DNA of 64,000 bases from contig JAGPXD010000005.1 of assembly GCA_020746995.1 (NCBI GenBank), forward strand, positions 1,426,001 to 1,490,000. Direction: 5' to 3'. Origin of the DNA: Plectosphaerella cucumerina. Its lineage: Eukaryota > Ascomycota > Sordariomycetes > Glomerellales > Plectosphaerellaceae. The notes below the pieces were generated by a model. It searched no databases, was not told the origin of the DNA, and saw only the letters and a program-made list of their open reading frames with translations. The translations under genes were made by a program, and so were the position numbers. The stretch's first letter is position 1, and each line of letters starts with the position of its first letter. Positions 22,388 to 33,505 of the stretch are shown here, one piece after another.

Positions 22388-24132
22388 ATGGTCAACACCG
22401 GAAAGCCATCGTCGGGCTGCAAGCTCTGCAAAGCTCGCCGGATCAAGTGCGATGAAGTCAAGCCCTTCTGCATGAAGTGCAAAAAGGCAGGCCGCCAGTG
22501 CCCGGGATACACCGACCCCTTTGAAGCCAGGATCAAGGACCAGACGCAAGCCACCATCAAGAGGTTCCGCAAGCTCCGCGGTGAGGATGATCCCCTCGGC
22601 AGCAAGAAGAGTCCCCCTGGCTCGGATGAGGACTCGCCGCGAGCCGGGAAGCGATACATCCCCGCCGTCACCATGGCTCTGAGCCCGTATGGCAGCTCGT
22701 CCAGCGAAGAGGACGATGACGACGATGATTTCTTCGGCCTACCTCCTGGCATGTCCATCGCCCTCGAGGATCGCGCGTCCAGCTACTTCGCCTCCAACTT
22801 CATCCTCGTCCCCGACACGCTCGAGGTACCCCGCGGCCGCTGGTTCCCCTTCCTCCCCAAGTTCCTCGGCAAAGCCAACGTCCCCGAATGCCTCACCGCC
22901 GCCTACAAATCCGCCTCCCTCGTAGCCTACGGCTCGCACCGTTCAACACGAAGCGCCCGATCCGCCCTCGACGCACAGCGCCACTACCTCCGCGCCGTGC
23001 GCGCCGTCAACGCGGCCCTTCAAGACCCCGAGCGAGCCCGGGACGACTCGACCCTCGCCGCCGTCCTCCTCCTCGCCTTCTACGAGTCCCTGACCTCCGA
23101 CTCCATCGCAGCCTACATCAACCACATGAAAGGCGCCGCCATGATGATCCAGCTCCGCGGCGACGGCGGCCTCCGCAGCCCCGAGAGCGTGAGCATGTTC
23201 GACATGACGCGCAACACCGTCTACGCCATCCACTGCATGCCCTCGGCCCCCGACATGCCCGAGTTCAGCTACCTCCTCCGCCACGTGGCGTGCAAGAACT
23301 CTGCTCTGGCGGAGATGAATTTCCAGGCCTCGCAGATCCGGCACTCCATCGATCGCGCGTTCCGCTCCGTCACCACGAAGGAGCAGTATGCCAAGCGGGA
23401 CCCGGGACGCATGGCCAAGATCCTCGAGGCGTTGCAGCTCGGCCGTGCCCTTGAGGGGCGGTTCCGCGCTTTTCACGACACTTCGTCGCCGCCGGGTTGG
23501 CAGCCGACTGTAGCCGACTGGGTGACGACGAGGACGAACGACGAGCTCGACACGTGTGACACCTTCACGGGACCTGTGTACGGGTTCGACGAGTTTGGCC
23601 ACGCCGTCGTCCATCTGACGACGTGGACGTGCCATCTGATGCTGACGACGTCGCTGATGCGGTGCAAGGCCTGGCTGGCGTATCCGGACGACTACGCGAG
23701 GTTGAGCTCCGGCAGCGCTGATGCCTTGGAGTATGATGACATTGCTGCGACAGCATCGCGTCGCGTTTCTGATGTCGTCTCACTGTTGCCGTACATCTGC
23801 AGCTTCACCGGCAAGGGCGAGTCGACGTCGAGGTTCCCCTGCGGCGACGATGACCCCGACAAGCTCAAGGGTGCGACGTGCCAGATGACACTTTGGCCGT
23901 TGTTTGCCGCGGCGGGGAGTGACTTCGCCAGCGCGAGAGAGCGGCGTTTCCTTCGGGGACGACTGCGCTTCTTTGCTGAGGAGGTCGGGCTGAAGCAGGC
24001 CAAGGTGTTCTTGGAGGTAAGCCACCTTGATATCTGGTCATGAGAGATGCGTGCTGACAACTTCGATAGAAGAGCATCAGCAGCCCGTCGAGCGACATTG
24101 AGAAGGACCAGGGCAAGGGGCACGGCTGGTGA
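22388..24132 (+). CDS. Zn2Cys6 transcription factor
   Basis: Exons 22388-24016 and 24070-24132 give 563 residues. The N-terminus has the Zn2Cys6 cluster GCKLCKARRIKCDEVKPFC followed by MKCKKAGRQCPGY, the subtype with the trailing CPGY common in C6 regulators that pair with a fungal-specific TF-2 domain. An acidic stretch (SSSSEEDDDDDDDFF, about 100-115) follows, then a long helical region with LLAFYESLTSD and HMKGAAMMIQLRG. The intron near the stop keeps a 21-codon last exon. It borders the aromatic cluster on the right and could be a second regulator or belong to neither. The long open frame starting at 21944 upstream is probably leader, because the ATG at 22388 sits just before the zinc cluster. 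Confidence 0.9.
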
Positions 24133-24516
24133 TGGCTCAAGACAGCCGGCGGTTGACCCGTCGGTTCTTCGCCCGCGGTTGATGGTTTTTACGGCGTATT
24201 AGGATGAGCGTGCATGGTTTCATGACTGACGAGATGACGGCTGCGAGGCATGGATGAGCCACTGGAGGTAGACCGAAAAAGGGAGTACGGATATGGAAGG
24301 ATACATTACAGTGATAGCTCCCGCGATTGACTCGCGAGGACGGCGTCGATAGAAATTTCATTCGTGTCAGCTGCCTGGATGAGCAGCGAATAATTGCAGC
24401 CCAAAAAGAGGGCCAGCACATCCCCAACGCCATAAGCTTAACCCCAAGGCCACCAGGCCATGACTCCCATCCGTCTCGACAACGCCATATCATGTTCCGT
24501 ACGTGATCTCCGGCTT
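24133..24516. other. Tail-to-tail intergenic region
   Basis: The 384 bp between two convergent genes hold no open frame with features; they should contain both 3' untranslated regions. Confidence 0.5.
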
Positions 24517-25200
24517 TCAACCCGGCCCACGTCCCCTCCTGGCTCCGGTGATCCTCTCGTCTCGCGACCGTCCTCGGCCGGCATCCATAATGCCCATCGC
24601 CGGCGTGGGCGTCAGCTGCAGCTGCTGACCACGCCCTGCGCCACCACCTCCCATAGCCTGGCCTCGTCTCGGGCCGCGTCCCCTAACGCTACCATCGCCC
24701 GCCGCCAGCATGGATGAGTCCTCCATCCCACCCTCCTCATCACTCGATCCCACGAGCATCTCCGTATCCTGTTCTGTATAGTCCTCCTCGCCCTGCGATG
24801 CCGCCGCCGCTGCCAGCCGCTGCTGCAGTCCACGAACGTTTGGCGGCGGCATCCCGTGGCCCTGGCCTTGTTGTTGGGTGTTGAACATGTGTTGTTGTTG
24901 TTGCGCCATGCGCTGGTAGTCGGCAGGGGAGCTCGCTACTCCGGGGGTCGGCTCCATGCGGCCCTGCTGGGCGAACATGTCGTGTTGTGTGTAGTCTTGT
25001 CTTGGGCGGGGAGACTGGTCGGAGCTTTGCTGGTGCTGCTGCAGCTGCATCTGGAGGACTTGGAGGTGGCGCTTGTTGTGGGCGGCGGCGACGGCCCTCT
25101 CGCGCTCGGCTATGGCGTGGGCCTCGCGGGCGCGACGGTCCTCGTAGGCGGCTACATCTTCGGACGTCACCGAGAGGACGGTCGCCGGTCGCCGGAGCAT
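24517..25200 (-). CDS. CDC26: Anaphase-promoting complex subunit CDC26-like protein
   Basis: A single exon of 227 residues. The N-terminus MLRRPATVLSVTSEDVAAYEDRR matches the conserved start of CDC26/Apc12 (MLRR-x-PT-x-L-x-L-x-x-x-D-x-x-x-[FY]E), the segment that threads into the TPR superhelix of Apc6/Cdc16 and stabilises it. The APC/C is the nuclear ubiquitin ligase that triggers anaphase. The rest is disordered: Gln-rich (MQLQQHQQ, MAQQQQ), an acidic patch (SSDEEGGMEDSS) and RG-rich repeats (GRGPRRG, RRGRGPG). It is much longer than the ~85-residue animal protein; long tails are usual in filamentous fungi. Call rests on the N-terminal motif only. Confidence 0.7.
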   Translation of the reverse strand: MLRRPATVLSVTSEDVAAYEDRRAREAHAIAERERAVAAAHNKRHLQVLQMQLQQHQQSSDQSPRPRQDYTQHDMFAQQGRMEPTPGVASSPADYQRMAQQQQHMFNTQQQGQGHGMPPPNVRGLQQRLAAAAASQGEEDYTEQDTEMLVGSSDEEGGMEDSSMLAAGDGSVRGRGPRRGQAMGGGGAGRGQQLQLTPTPAMGIMDAGRGRSRDERITGARRGRGPG

Positions 25201-27807
25201 TGTCGGTCTGAGTGTGTATTGGTGTAGGAGGTGAAGGAGTCGGAGTCCTCGAGGGCAGACGAAGCGCTAGCTGGTGCAATGCACCCGGGGGTCGGGTTGT
25301 TCCGAGTTGAGGCCCTTCAGTCGCCGTAGGGATCGCTGCGCTGTCTCTCCCGGCGGCAAGTGTTGGTGCTGGGAAAGAGCTTCGGTCTGAGATATTGACA
25401 ACAACAACGCGCGTGGGGCGACACTGTGCTGCAAAAATTTCTGCTTCCTGGCGTATGATTGACTGAATCGAGCAAGTGCTGACTGTGTGATTCTCGTTTG
25501 GTTCGTCGGAGAAGTGGTAGGCGACGAAAGTGAGGCTCTTCGTGGTGGGGTTGTGTCGAGGATCGCGATGTTTGGCATTTCGCAGACGCGGAAGCAGCAA
25601 CCAAAATGTCAAGACCCGACGTGGATGGTCATCCGTCGAGTTGGGGGCCAAAAGTGGGGGTCACGGGACATCTTCCGCGCTTAGCGCCAGCCGGTCCGCT
25701 GTGGGGCCGATGACCGACAGCGCAGATGTTCCCGTCGGTGCACCCAGATCGACTCGGATGCAACGCCCGGCCGCTGTTGGCGCTGGGATGGGGTCTGAAT
25801 TTGCCTCCTGGCTCATTCGGGCCGTATATCGTCGACCTGCAGGTCATGATCGGGCAGTGTACTGCTGACTGGGTCAAGGTGTGCCGGCCAAGGTGGTCAA
25901 CATCGCAGGACTCACGAGTGAACCGGTACACCAACAGACTCAAAGGACACATCGTGGCAGTGTTGGCTCGGTTGGTGTCTTGTTTGTGGTAGATCAGTGG
26001 TGTTCTGAAGGTCAACATCCCACGAGGCCGGAAAATCGCATACGCAGGGGGCATATCGAGCGCTTCTAAGCTGCACATCAGCCCACCATCTCGGATGGTA
26101 TCCGGAGCCGACTTGAGGGGAAACATGAGTGCCCAGTCCAGAGGGGTAGACAATCTTGGAGTATCCATATATGTGGGTGATCAAGATCATAGAAAATACC
26201 TAAAATGCTCGAGGATGTTGAGCGAGCTGCGATAGCCACTTTCCTGTTCAGTGCGACAATCCATGCTACATCCTTCATTCAACACACTTTGATTGAAAAG
26301 ACGGGCCACAATATGGCCAGGCTTTCTGCATTAAATCCTCAAATCCTGCAAGGCATAATACTAGGGGATCACAATAGATATGACTGGATTCAAGCTACGG
26401 CTGGAGACCTGCGTGTGAGATTCCTCCGAGACCCTTCTTGAGACCCTTGTTTTGGGCCGCGGGTCAGTCAAACCAGACCAACTGTGCCTCCATCCTCAGA
26501 AGCTTCAGAGAGATAGCTGACAAATTGGCGGGTCGGTAGTCTCACACCTTTATTCTCCTCTGAAATTGCTCTCTTTTTGGTGCTCAATATCATGTTGTTG
26601 GTCCCGCAGGTCAGATTTCTTCATCCAGTCGGACAGACCGAGGACCACCCATAATAACATGCCTGCTAACGAAGCAGCATGTCATTCTCCCCCCTCTGGG
26701 CATGCGATTATGTCAATCTCCGACCAGGGCTTAGCGTCTTGGCGGTCCTCCACCGCTCTGCATTGCAAGTCAGGTGGGAGGCAAGGCCAGGCAGGTGCCC
26801 CCGGCGGATTTGTTGGCGATCCTCCTGTGGCCCCTGGCTGGTGGTCACTTGCTGGCTTGCTGCGATATTGCCAGGGAAGGGATGGCCAGGTTGCAACTGC
26901 CGTCGTTGAAAAATGCATCACCTCCAGCACTCCCAATCACAAGCCTCACATACTGCAGGCAGCCACCACCGGCAGCCGTTGTGCATTCCATACTCACTCC
27001 GCTCGGTTGCCACTCCACGTCTGTGAAAGTGAATAGCACTCCGGGCACCCCCGCACCACACCGTTCACACCGAGTCCTCGAAAGGTTCTTGCAGGTGCCC
27101 GACGATCAGCACTGATGTGGCCGGTCCAGCCCAGCCTTCAGGTACCACCACACTGGCCACTCGAATTAACCTGCGCTTCGTCCTCCGCCTCCCCTCCACT
27201 CCATCGGATCCTTGTTGTGACTGGACCCCTTTGGCGCCACGGCCGACTACCACGACCCTAGCACCCTCCATATTATTCCCTGGCGCGGCACCAAGACCGT
27301 GGTCCCCTGTGGCTCGGGCTGCGATTTGATTTCAAAAGTCCTTCTGCCCCATCTCACTCTCACTCTTTCTCACTGCAAGGCCCCGGTCCACGTCTTGCTG
27401 CTCCTCCTCCGACGAGTGTCTCTGTTTCGCATATCGACTCTTCCACCCGCCGCCGCTGTCTCGTGCGTCCCGCCCGCCCACCCGTCAGACCAGACCTGTG
27501 TCTCTTTGACCTTCCCCTGCCTTCGACCGGCCTTTCCGACGCTTAGGTTGTTTACCACCTGCCACGCGAACGACCCCTAACCTTACCTTACCTTACCTCC
27601 TACTACTTGCCTTCTCGCCCGCCTGACCCTGCGCCACCCCCTTCGGCGCTCACCCAACAAACAACACCGAGTTTTCGCCCAGCGCATATCGCGAACAGAA
27701 CCCGATCCGCTCGGCGCCCGCTTCAACTCCTCCCTGCTGCTCAGAATCCGACCGTGCAGCAGCTCCGAAAACCTTCCTCTCTCAAAACCACACCAAACAC
27801 CGCGATC
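25201..27807. other. Long intergenic region
   Basis: About 2.6 kb between the divergent CDC26-like and DUF-type genes. Open frames up to 303 codons on the minus strand overlap the CDC26 promoter and are proline/arginine-rich without family features; I treat them as chance frames. The part at 26190-26600 is richer in A+T. A long CT-rich leader (27300-27600) and a pentamer repeat (27578-27598) precede the next gene. Confidence 0.5.
27578..27598 (+). repeat. Pentamer tandem repeat (TTACC)n
   Basis: TAACCTTACCTTACCTTACC, about four copies of a TTACC unit, lies in the probable 5' leader of the gene at 27808. It is not the telomeric TTAGGG unit. Confidence 0.7.
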
Positions 27808-28833
27808 ATGAAGGGAAGGCCCGTCGACCAGCTCGTCTACGAGTGCCTCTTCCCCAAGGCACGCGCGAGCGACCCTCCCAACTTCCACGCCCTTCTCCAG
27901 CGATCCCTCATTCCCGAGGTTCGCTCAGAAGTTCACTCCTTCTACGGTCACATCGACACACACGAGGCAAAGTACCCCGGCCTCGACTACACCAACCGCA
28001 TTCACCGCATCAGACTGAGCCGCTGGACCTGGCACCGACGCCTCTTCAGAGCCTTCGACACCCTCGCCCTCACGCCCAGCGAGATCGCCAACCTGACAAA
28101 GTGGGAGGGCACCCTCTGGGCCAAGGAGCGCTTTGAGAAGGAGCAGGGCATTGTCATCAAGGACACCGCTGCCGATGGTTTCCCCGACTGGGTCGAGCCC
28201 GAAGACCGGATCGAAGTCGAGCCCAACCACGTCGAGCTGGAACAAGCAGACCTCGAGTCTAGCGATGTCGACGATGTCGAGATTGAGGAAGAGGAGGAGG
28301 ACGAAGAGGACAGCGAAGACGAGGAGATCCACAGCGTCGGCACCGCCCTGAACAACAGACTCCGGGAGCGCGTCGCCCGCCGCCAAGCAGGAGAGACCGA
28401 CACACCCCTCGACGAGGAGTGGGAGCAGTGGCTCAAGAACTTCCTCGAGACCACCGAGTGGACCTCATCCCAAGGCGCCATTCCCAGAGGCGCAGACGGC
28501 GAGGTCCGCCAGGTGCCCCAGAACATCGTTCCCGCACAAGTTCTCGCTGCAGGCCGCGCCGGCCGCTGGGCCGATGTTCCCAGCTATCTCCACACCCTTG
28601 TGCGCTGCATCCTCGACGGCAGCGTGGTCATCTCCGACGAAGCCACGGCTCCTGCCTCCCCCAGCATGCCCCCTCTCACACGGGCGCCCGCCGCCACCCC
28701 GGCTGCTCGCGAGTCCTACGGCGGTCCCTGGCGGCGGACCTGGAGCGCGCTGCGGCCAGCAGGCGACAGCATCGGAGCTTCGGCCTCGGGAGACCTGAGA
28801 ACCCAGCGGACGGCAGGGGCTCCCGGTGCTTAG
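27808..28833 (+). CDS. Conserved filamentous-fungal protein of unknown function, 3' end uncertain
   Basis: An open frame of 341 codons starts MKGRPVDQLVYECLFP in good context (GCGATCATGAAG). It has a tryptophan/arginine-rich N-terminal half (RIRLSRWTWHRRLFRAFD, LTKWEGTLWAKERFEKEQG), then a strongly acidic run (VEIEEEEEDEEDSEDEE, about 150-175), then EEWEQWLKNFLETTEW. After about 28720 the sequence stops looking coding in this frame, while frame +2 reads LAADLERAAASRRQH and RDLYSLQD, and the original frame resumes at 28861 with MLFNQMGDEDDLSDEDEDR to a TGA at 28933-28935. The true end is therefore probably 28935, reached by an intron or compensating indels. I do not recognise a named domain. 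Confidence 0.7.
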   Translation: MKGRPVDQLVYECLFPKARASDPPNFHALLQRSLIPEVRSEVHSFYGHIDTHEAKYPGLDYTNRIHRIRLSRWTWHRRLFRAFDTLALTPSEIANLTKWEGTLWAKERFEKEQGIVIKDTAADGFPDWVEPEDRIEVEPNHVELEQADLESSDVDDVEIEEEEEDEEDSEDEEIHSVGTALNNRLRERVARRQAGETDTPLDEEWEQWLKNFLETTEWTSSQGAIPRGADGEVRQVPQNIVPAQVLAAGRAGRWADVPSYLHTLVRCILDGSVVISDEATAPASPSMPPLTRAPAATPAARESYGGPWRRTWSALRPAGDSIGASASGDLRTQRTAGAPGA

Positions 28834-28935
28834 GGGCCCGGGACCTCTACAGTCTTCAGGATGCTTTTCAACCAAATGGGTGACGAAGACGATTTGAGCG
28901 ACGAAGACGAAGATCGTCTTCCAGGCTCTCTTTGA

Positions 28936-30042
28936 GGCCACGCTCTCGACACCCCAACATGCTCCCATCACGACATACCACCCCAAAGACGCAAGAACAC
29001 CACACTCCCCCCCCAACAATCCACCTCGCTACACCCCAGCACGACACGAAACCCCCAATACACGGATTCACGACCACCCTTCCACACCACTTGACCAAAC
29101 CCCGAACACACACACACACACACACACACACCCATAATGACTACACCCCTCGCATCAACCCAACCAGCACTACCAGGCGTTCCATTCTGCTTTTTTTTAC
29201 CTCCACCCCCCTTCTGCTTTTCGGGGGGAAACGTTTAGAAACCTTCGGCGGGAGGCGGCAGGGAAACGCGGGCGTTGCTACTGCCGCGAAAGGCACACGA
29301 CGCGCGGATGAAAGGACGGCGCCGCCAGGAAGAGATGGACGGTGACGACGAAAATGCATGAGCGGACGGAGGAAGGTCCGGGCCATGCTCCCTATACGTA
29401 AATCAATGCAAATGATTGATCAACCAATGCTTCGCGTGAACATCATGTGTCCGGTTCTGATGAGGAGATACCACAGCTTTGCAGGCGCTGGCTGGGAAGA
29501 CATCACGACACTCCAGTGACCACAAGACTAATCGTACATTCATTCATTTGTGCGGGTATCTGCCTGTTCCGAGCCTATGGCTCTCTTCCTGTTCGCCAAA
29601 CGCCTTTGCACCGGATGCCGCCGTCTGGGCCAAACAAACTCGCATGTGTGCAGCGTGGCCAAAAAAAAAGCCACCCGCTCGCTCAATCCGTGCCATCCCC
29701 TAAAACAGTCCATTTTCGCAAACGCCTTACTGAAACAAACGAAGGAGAAGCCGCCCTCAAGTCATCGTGGTCGAGGGGGAGAAGCGAGACGTATGTATCA
29801 CGCCACCGAGCGAGCCGCCTGTGGCCCGAGAGCTATCGGACACTGACATTTCCGCTGCGGAGCGAGACGCCGCGGGAGTGAGACCGCGAGCGGCCGAGGG
29901 CAGCGCGGGTGGCGACGCCGTCGACCGAGGCGTGCTCCTTCTGCATGCTCTGGACCTCGAGCTCGTAGAGCGCCGGCTTGCTCGGCTTGTGCCTCGGCTT
30001 CCCAGCCCTGCTCGGGTTTCCTGCGGCGGTGAGGCGGCCCTT
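28936..30042. other. Intergenic region with microsatellite
   Basis: About 1.1 kb between convergent genes. It contains an (AC)13 microsatellite and no supported gene. Open frames over 29440-29880 and 29767-30321 are shadows or chance. Confidence 0.5.
29106..29131 (+). repeat. (AC)13 dinucleotide microsatellite
   Basis: Thirteen perfect AC units, in the 3' flank of the gene at 27808. Such tracts vary in length between strains. Confidence 0.95.
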
Positions 30043-31394
30043 CTAGGGCTCGAGGTGCGACCACTCGGGGATTGCCTTGATTTGCTGCCACATGAACTTT
30101 TCGAGCTTGTTCGCAGACTTCGCGTAGGGTGTGCTTTCGTTGTTGTACTTGCGGCAGTTGTTGAAGATGAGGAGCGCGTCGCGGGTGAAGTCCTCGGGGG
30201 TGGCGTACTGGTCGGCCTCGAGCTTGGTCTCCATGGTGCTGAGGTCCATGGGCTCCTTGATGACCTCGTAGTAGTCGGCCACGTCGTCCTTGTTGACGGG
30301 CACGAGGAACGGCCAGGCTGACTGGTGGTTCTGCATGTCGTTGAGGAGATGAAGAAGCTGGTTGTAGTTGGGACCGTGGCGGGGCTGGCGCGCGAGCTCG
30401 TCCATAACGGGGGACCAGCCGGAGGCGCGAATGGCGGGGATGGACAGGGGGTCGATGGGCTTGACGCCGTTGCGCCATTCCTTGGGGGGCGCGTGGACGA
30501 CGTGCGACTTTGAGTAAGCCCGGATCTTAGCCAGGACGCACTCCTTCTGCTTGAGGAGCATGCGGCCCATCTCGAGGTAGCGGATGCGCGGGACCATGGA
30601 GCACTGCATTATAGTGCCACCCTCGTAGTCCTTGATGTATCCCATCCACACCTTGCGAGGCAGCGTGATCTCCTTGGTGAAGCCCTGTTTCTTAAAGTAG
30701 CCGATGGCGTAGTTGTCGGCGTAGGTCAGGAAGTGCATCACGTCGCTGGTGGCCTTGACGTAGTCCTTGAGGTGGGACATGAGATGGGCTCCGTAGCCCT
30801 TGACCTGCTGGTCGGACGAGATGGCGCAGAAGACGATCTCGGCAAACTGGCGGCCCTTGAAGGGACGGTAGGTGATGCCGCCGACGACCTCGAGGGGCTT
30901 TTTGACGATGGCGATGGAGAGATGGGTACGGTCGTAGACGAGGCGCGCGATGTAGTCCTTGGGCATCTTGGGGAGTTGCTTCTGGAAGATGCACTTGAGG
31001 CCAGTGAGGATGATGAGCGACTCGCGCTCGTTGTCATTGTTGACCACGCGGAACTCGATTTCGCCGTTGCGCTCTTCGATGACGGCAGGCTGTTGCGACA
31101 CATGTCAGCAGGGGCGCGACGGAGGCAAGGGGAGTATGTCGCGGCGTGGTGCAGCGCGGCGGGCGACAAACCTTCTCGGGGAACGGAATGCGATCGATCT
31201 CGACAACCTTATTGTCGGCTTCGGGTTCGGCAGAAGCAGAGTCGTCCTGCTTCATTCGCTTGGCCTCCGTCGGGGAGGGAGCGTCCTCAGACGCCTTGCG
31301 CTTGACGGGATCTGGAGCGAAGCAGAGGGTCAGTGGGTGTTTTCGATACATCGGCCGCTGGAGAGGGGGGGAACGCACTGTCCTCGGTCGCCAT
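30043..31394 (-). CDS. GCN5: Histone acetyltransferase GCN5 (SAGA/ADA catalytic subunit)
   Basis: Three exons, 31394-31379 (only 16 bases), 31311-31172 and 31089-30043, give 400 residues. An N-terminal basic/acidic region (NPVKRKASEDAPSPTEAKR, nuclear signal-like) is followed by the GNAT domain: GLKCIFQKQLPKMPKDYI, IVFCAISSDQQVKGYGAHLM with the acetyl-CoA loop Q-x-x-G-Y-G, then HFLTYADNYAIGYFKKQGF. The bromodomain lies at about 295-395 with YYEVIKEPMDLSTME and the acetyl-lysine-binding asparagine in NCRKYNNEST. It acetylates lysines on histone H3 as part of SAGA in the nucleus. It is divergent from OST5. Length and order match yeast Gcn5. Confidence 0.97.
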
Positions 31395-31919
31395 AGTGAC
31401 TCTGCCAACTTGGGTGATGAGGGAGGCGAGGCCGTCGCTCGCAGTGGGATGATTGATGATGTCCATCGTCGTCTCGGGACGAGAAGGCGGCCGTGCCGGC
31501 TGGAGCCTCCGATGCTTCGCCGCTTTGATGGTTGTGATGATACCCCAAGGTGTTTGGGACTCCTTGGTAGGATGACAAGGGTGAAGAAGGTAAATACGAA
31601 AATACGGCGTTGGCGCTAGTTCTTTATCGGAGTGTGTCGACAGGGCAGCTGGCATTGAGCAGTAGAAGGTCCGTGCGTTAATGATGGCGCTTTACTGTTT
31701 ATGGAATAGCGTTGTTCGATAACGATAAGACAGCTATTCGCAAGGTGGTTTCTCGAGCTTCGCTCGTCACTTCCAGCGACGTGTTGACGAGTGATTCACG
31801 CCAAAGATCACAAACGAACGAAATTGCCCAAACCGCCCAATCGTCTCCGCCGAAACGTCTCCGCCGAAACGAAATTCCCAGGCTCTACCACTGAGCCCGA
31901 ATCATCAAGTCCGCTGCCC
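31395..31919. promoter_or_regulatory. Divergent GCN5 / OST5 promoter
   Basis: The 525-bp stretch separates two divergent housekeeping genes. A 14-bp tandem duplication (31842-31869) lies just before the OST5 ATG. No TATA box is obvious. Confidence 0.5.
31842..31869 (+). repeat. 14-bp tandem duplication (CGTCTCCGCCGAAA)x2
   Basis: Two exact adjacent copies end about 50 bp before the OST5 start codon, in the probable 5' untranslated region. Confidence 0.8.
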
Positions 31920-32270
31920 ATGGATTCCTCGCTGCCTGAGCTTTGGCAAACCGCCGGCAACAACGTCTTCCTCCCCGCCGTCGGCAAGAACCTGCAGTTC
32001 TACGTCGCTTTCTTCCTCCTCCTGGTCGGCCTCGCTCTGACTGGCGTTTTTGCGCTGAGTGAGTCTCTGTTTGCGCCGATTGGTGTGATCGCAAGCTGAT
32101 TGTCCTCCTCCAGACCGATCCATCGTCAACATCCCCCTGCTGGGCGTTCCTGCCTCGGCTGCGATTGCGTGGGTTTTCGCCAGCTTCCGAATCACCCTTC
32201 AAACCATCTCTAACAAATGCGCAGGTTCGGAACGGTCTACATGTTCTGCGCGGTCGGCGTCTACGTCTAA
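31920..32270 (+). CDS. OST5: Oligosaccharyltransferase subunit OST5
   Basis: Three exons, 31920-32058, 32114-32168 and 32225-32270, give 79 residues, close to the 86 of yeast Ost5. The protein has two transmembrane helices (FYVAFFLLLVGLALTGVFAL and LGVPASAAIAFGTVYMFCAV) and ends in GVYV, exactly the end of yeast Ost5. It is a small ER-membrane subunit of the complex that transfers the dolichol-linked glycan onto asparagine. Too short and too interrupted to show as one long open frame. RAD1 starts 177 bp downstream on the same strand. Confidence 0.85.
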
Positions 32271-32446
32271 GACACCCAATCCCAACACTCTTTCCTTCCG
32301 TCTCGACTTCGGCCCAGTCGGCCTTGTACTCTAGATACCACTCGAGAAGAACCTCTTTCCACCCCGCGCTCCTCTGACCCCGGGTGACCCGTACACAATT
32401 GCGACTTGACTTCAACATATTCGTCCGACCGAAAATCACCGCCAGA

Positions 32447-33505
32447 ATGGCCAGCGACGCGGGGGCAGGAGCTGCCCCGCAGCCCATCTTCCGAGCGGTC
32501 GCCGCTTCGACCAGACCCCTCTATCAGCTGCTCCGATGCGTCAACTTCACCAACAAGATCCATGTCCTCATCACGGAGGAGGGAATGCGATTCTCCGCCG
32601 ACCTCGCCCGTGTAATGCAGGGTAGGTAGCTGCCCTTGCTCTTGGGCGATCATCCTCTAACAGCCATAGGCGTCGCGTCGCTCGATAAGGGCCTCTTCAC
32701 CTCGTACGCCCTCAATATCCCACTCCAAGAAACGGAAGACGACGAACCTGCCAACTACCCCAGTTTCCAGATTACGCTGCCTGCGCTCCTGGAGACCTTG
32801 CAGATCTTCGGCGCCGTCGATTCGGCGGCCCGCGCCCAGAAGGGCGACGAACCCTACCGCAGCAACCTGCGCAACTACCGACCCGACGCTTTTAGTAACC
32901 AGACGCTGGGCATAGGAGGCACATGCTGCCTGCAGATTATGGAGGACGGTGGCCCCCTCAGCATCATCATCGAAGAGTCGGGCGTCAAGACAGTCGCCAA
33001 CCTGACCACTTACCTTCCCGAGATTCCCGAGGACATACCCTTTGGCCGCGACGACCTCGCGTACAAGATCATCATGCAGTCGCGCTACCTGCTGGACGCG
33101 CTAGCCGAGATCGCGCCCAACGGGCCCGGCCGGCTCACAATCACGACCTCCAAGAACCAGCCGTACCTGACGTTCTCCGGCAACGGCGACTTTGGCACGT
33201 CGACAGTTGACTTTGCCAAGGGCCGCGAGCTCCTCGAGGTCTTCACTGTCCATGAGAGATGGTCCCAGACGTACAAGTTTGAGCTCATCAAGGCGGCTAC
33301 CGAGGCCATGCGCATTGCAACCAAGACGAGTTTCCGCGGCGACCGGCAAGGTGTGCTGAGCCTTCAGTTCATGGTACAGGTGGAGGGAGCAGGGGTCAGC
33401 TTCCTCGACTTCCGGTTCGTTCCCTTCCTCACACGCGACGACGGCGAGGAGGATGACGAGGATGAGGACGACGACGATGACCAAGATGAGGGGGATCTTC
33501 CATGA
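32447..33505 (+). CDS. RAD1: DNA damage checkpoint clamp subunit RAD1 (9-1-1 complex)
   Basis: Exons 32447-32621 and 32670-33505 give 336 residues. The Rad1/Rec1/Rad17 family signature is seen in LYQLLRCVNFTNKIHVLITEEGMRFS near the N-terminus, then FQITLPALLETLQIFG, the LTTYLPEIPEDIPF segment, and VQVEGAGVSFLDFRFVPF before an acidic tail (EEDDEDEDDDDDQDEGD). The fold is PCNA-like. With Rad9 and Hus1 it forms the sliding clamp loaded at damaged DNA to activate the ATR/Mec1 kinase. The N-terminal Met at 32447 precedes the conserved region directly. Confidence 0.92.

Noticed and set aside
22888..23635. Frames of 188-230 codons on both strands inside the regulator at 22388-24132
   Set aside because: They are shadows of the true frame, very Arg- or Val-rich.
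24740..25651. 303-codon frame on the minus strand overlapping CDC26
   Set aside because: Ser/Pro/Arg-rich, out of frame with the CDC26 motif, no conserved segment.
26205..26441. 78-codon frame (+) in an A+T-rich stretch
   Set aside because: No family features, no leader or TATA, too short for confidence.
27578..27598. Telomere-like repeat
   Set aside because: The unit is the pentamer TTACC, not TTAGGG/CCCTAA, and lies in a gene leader.
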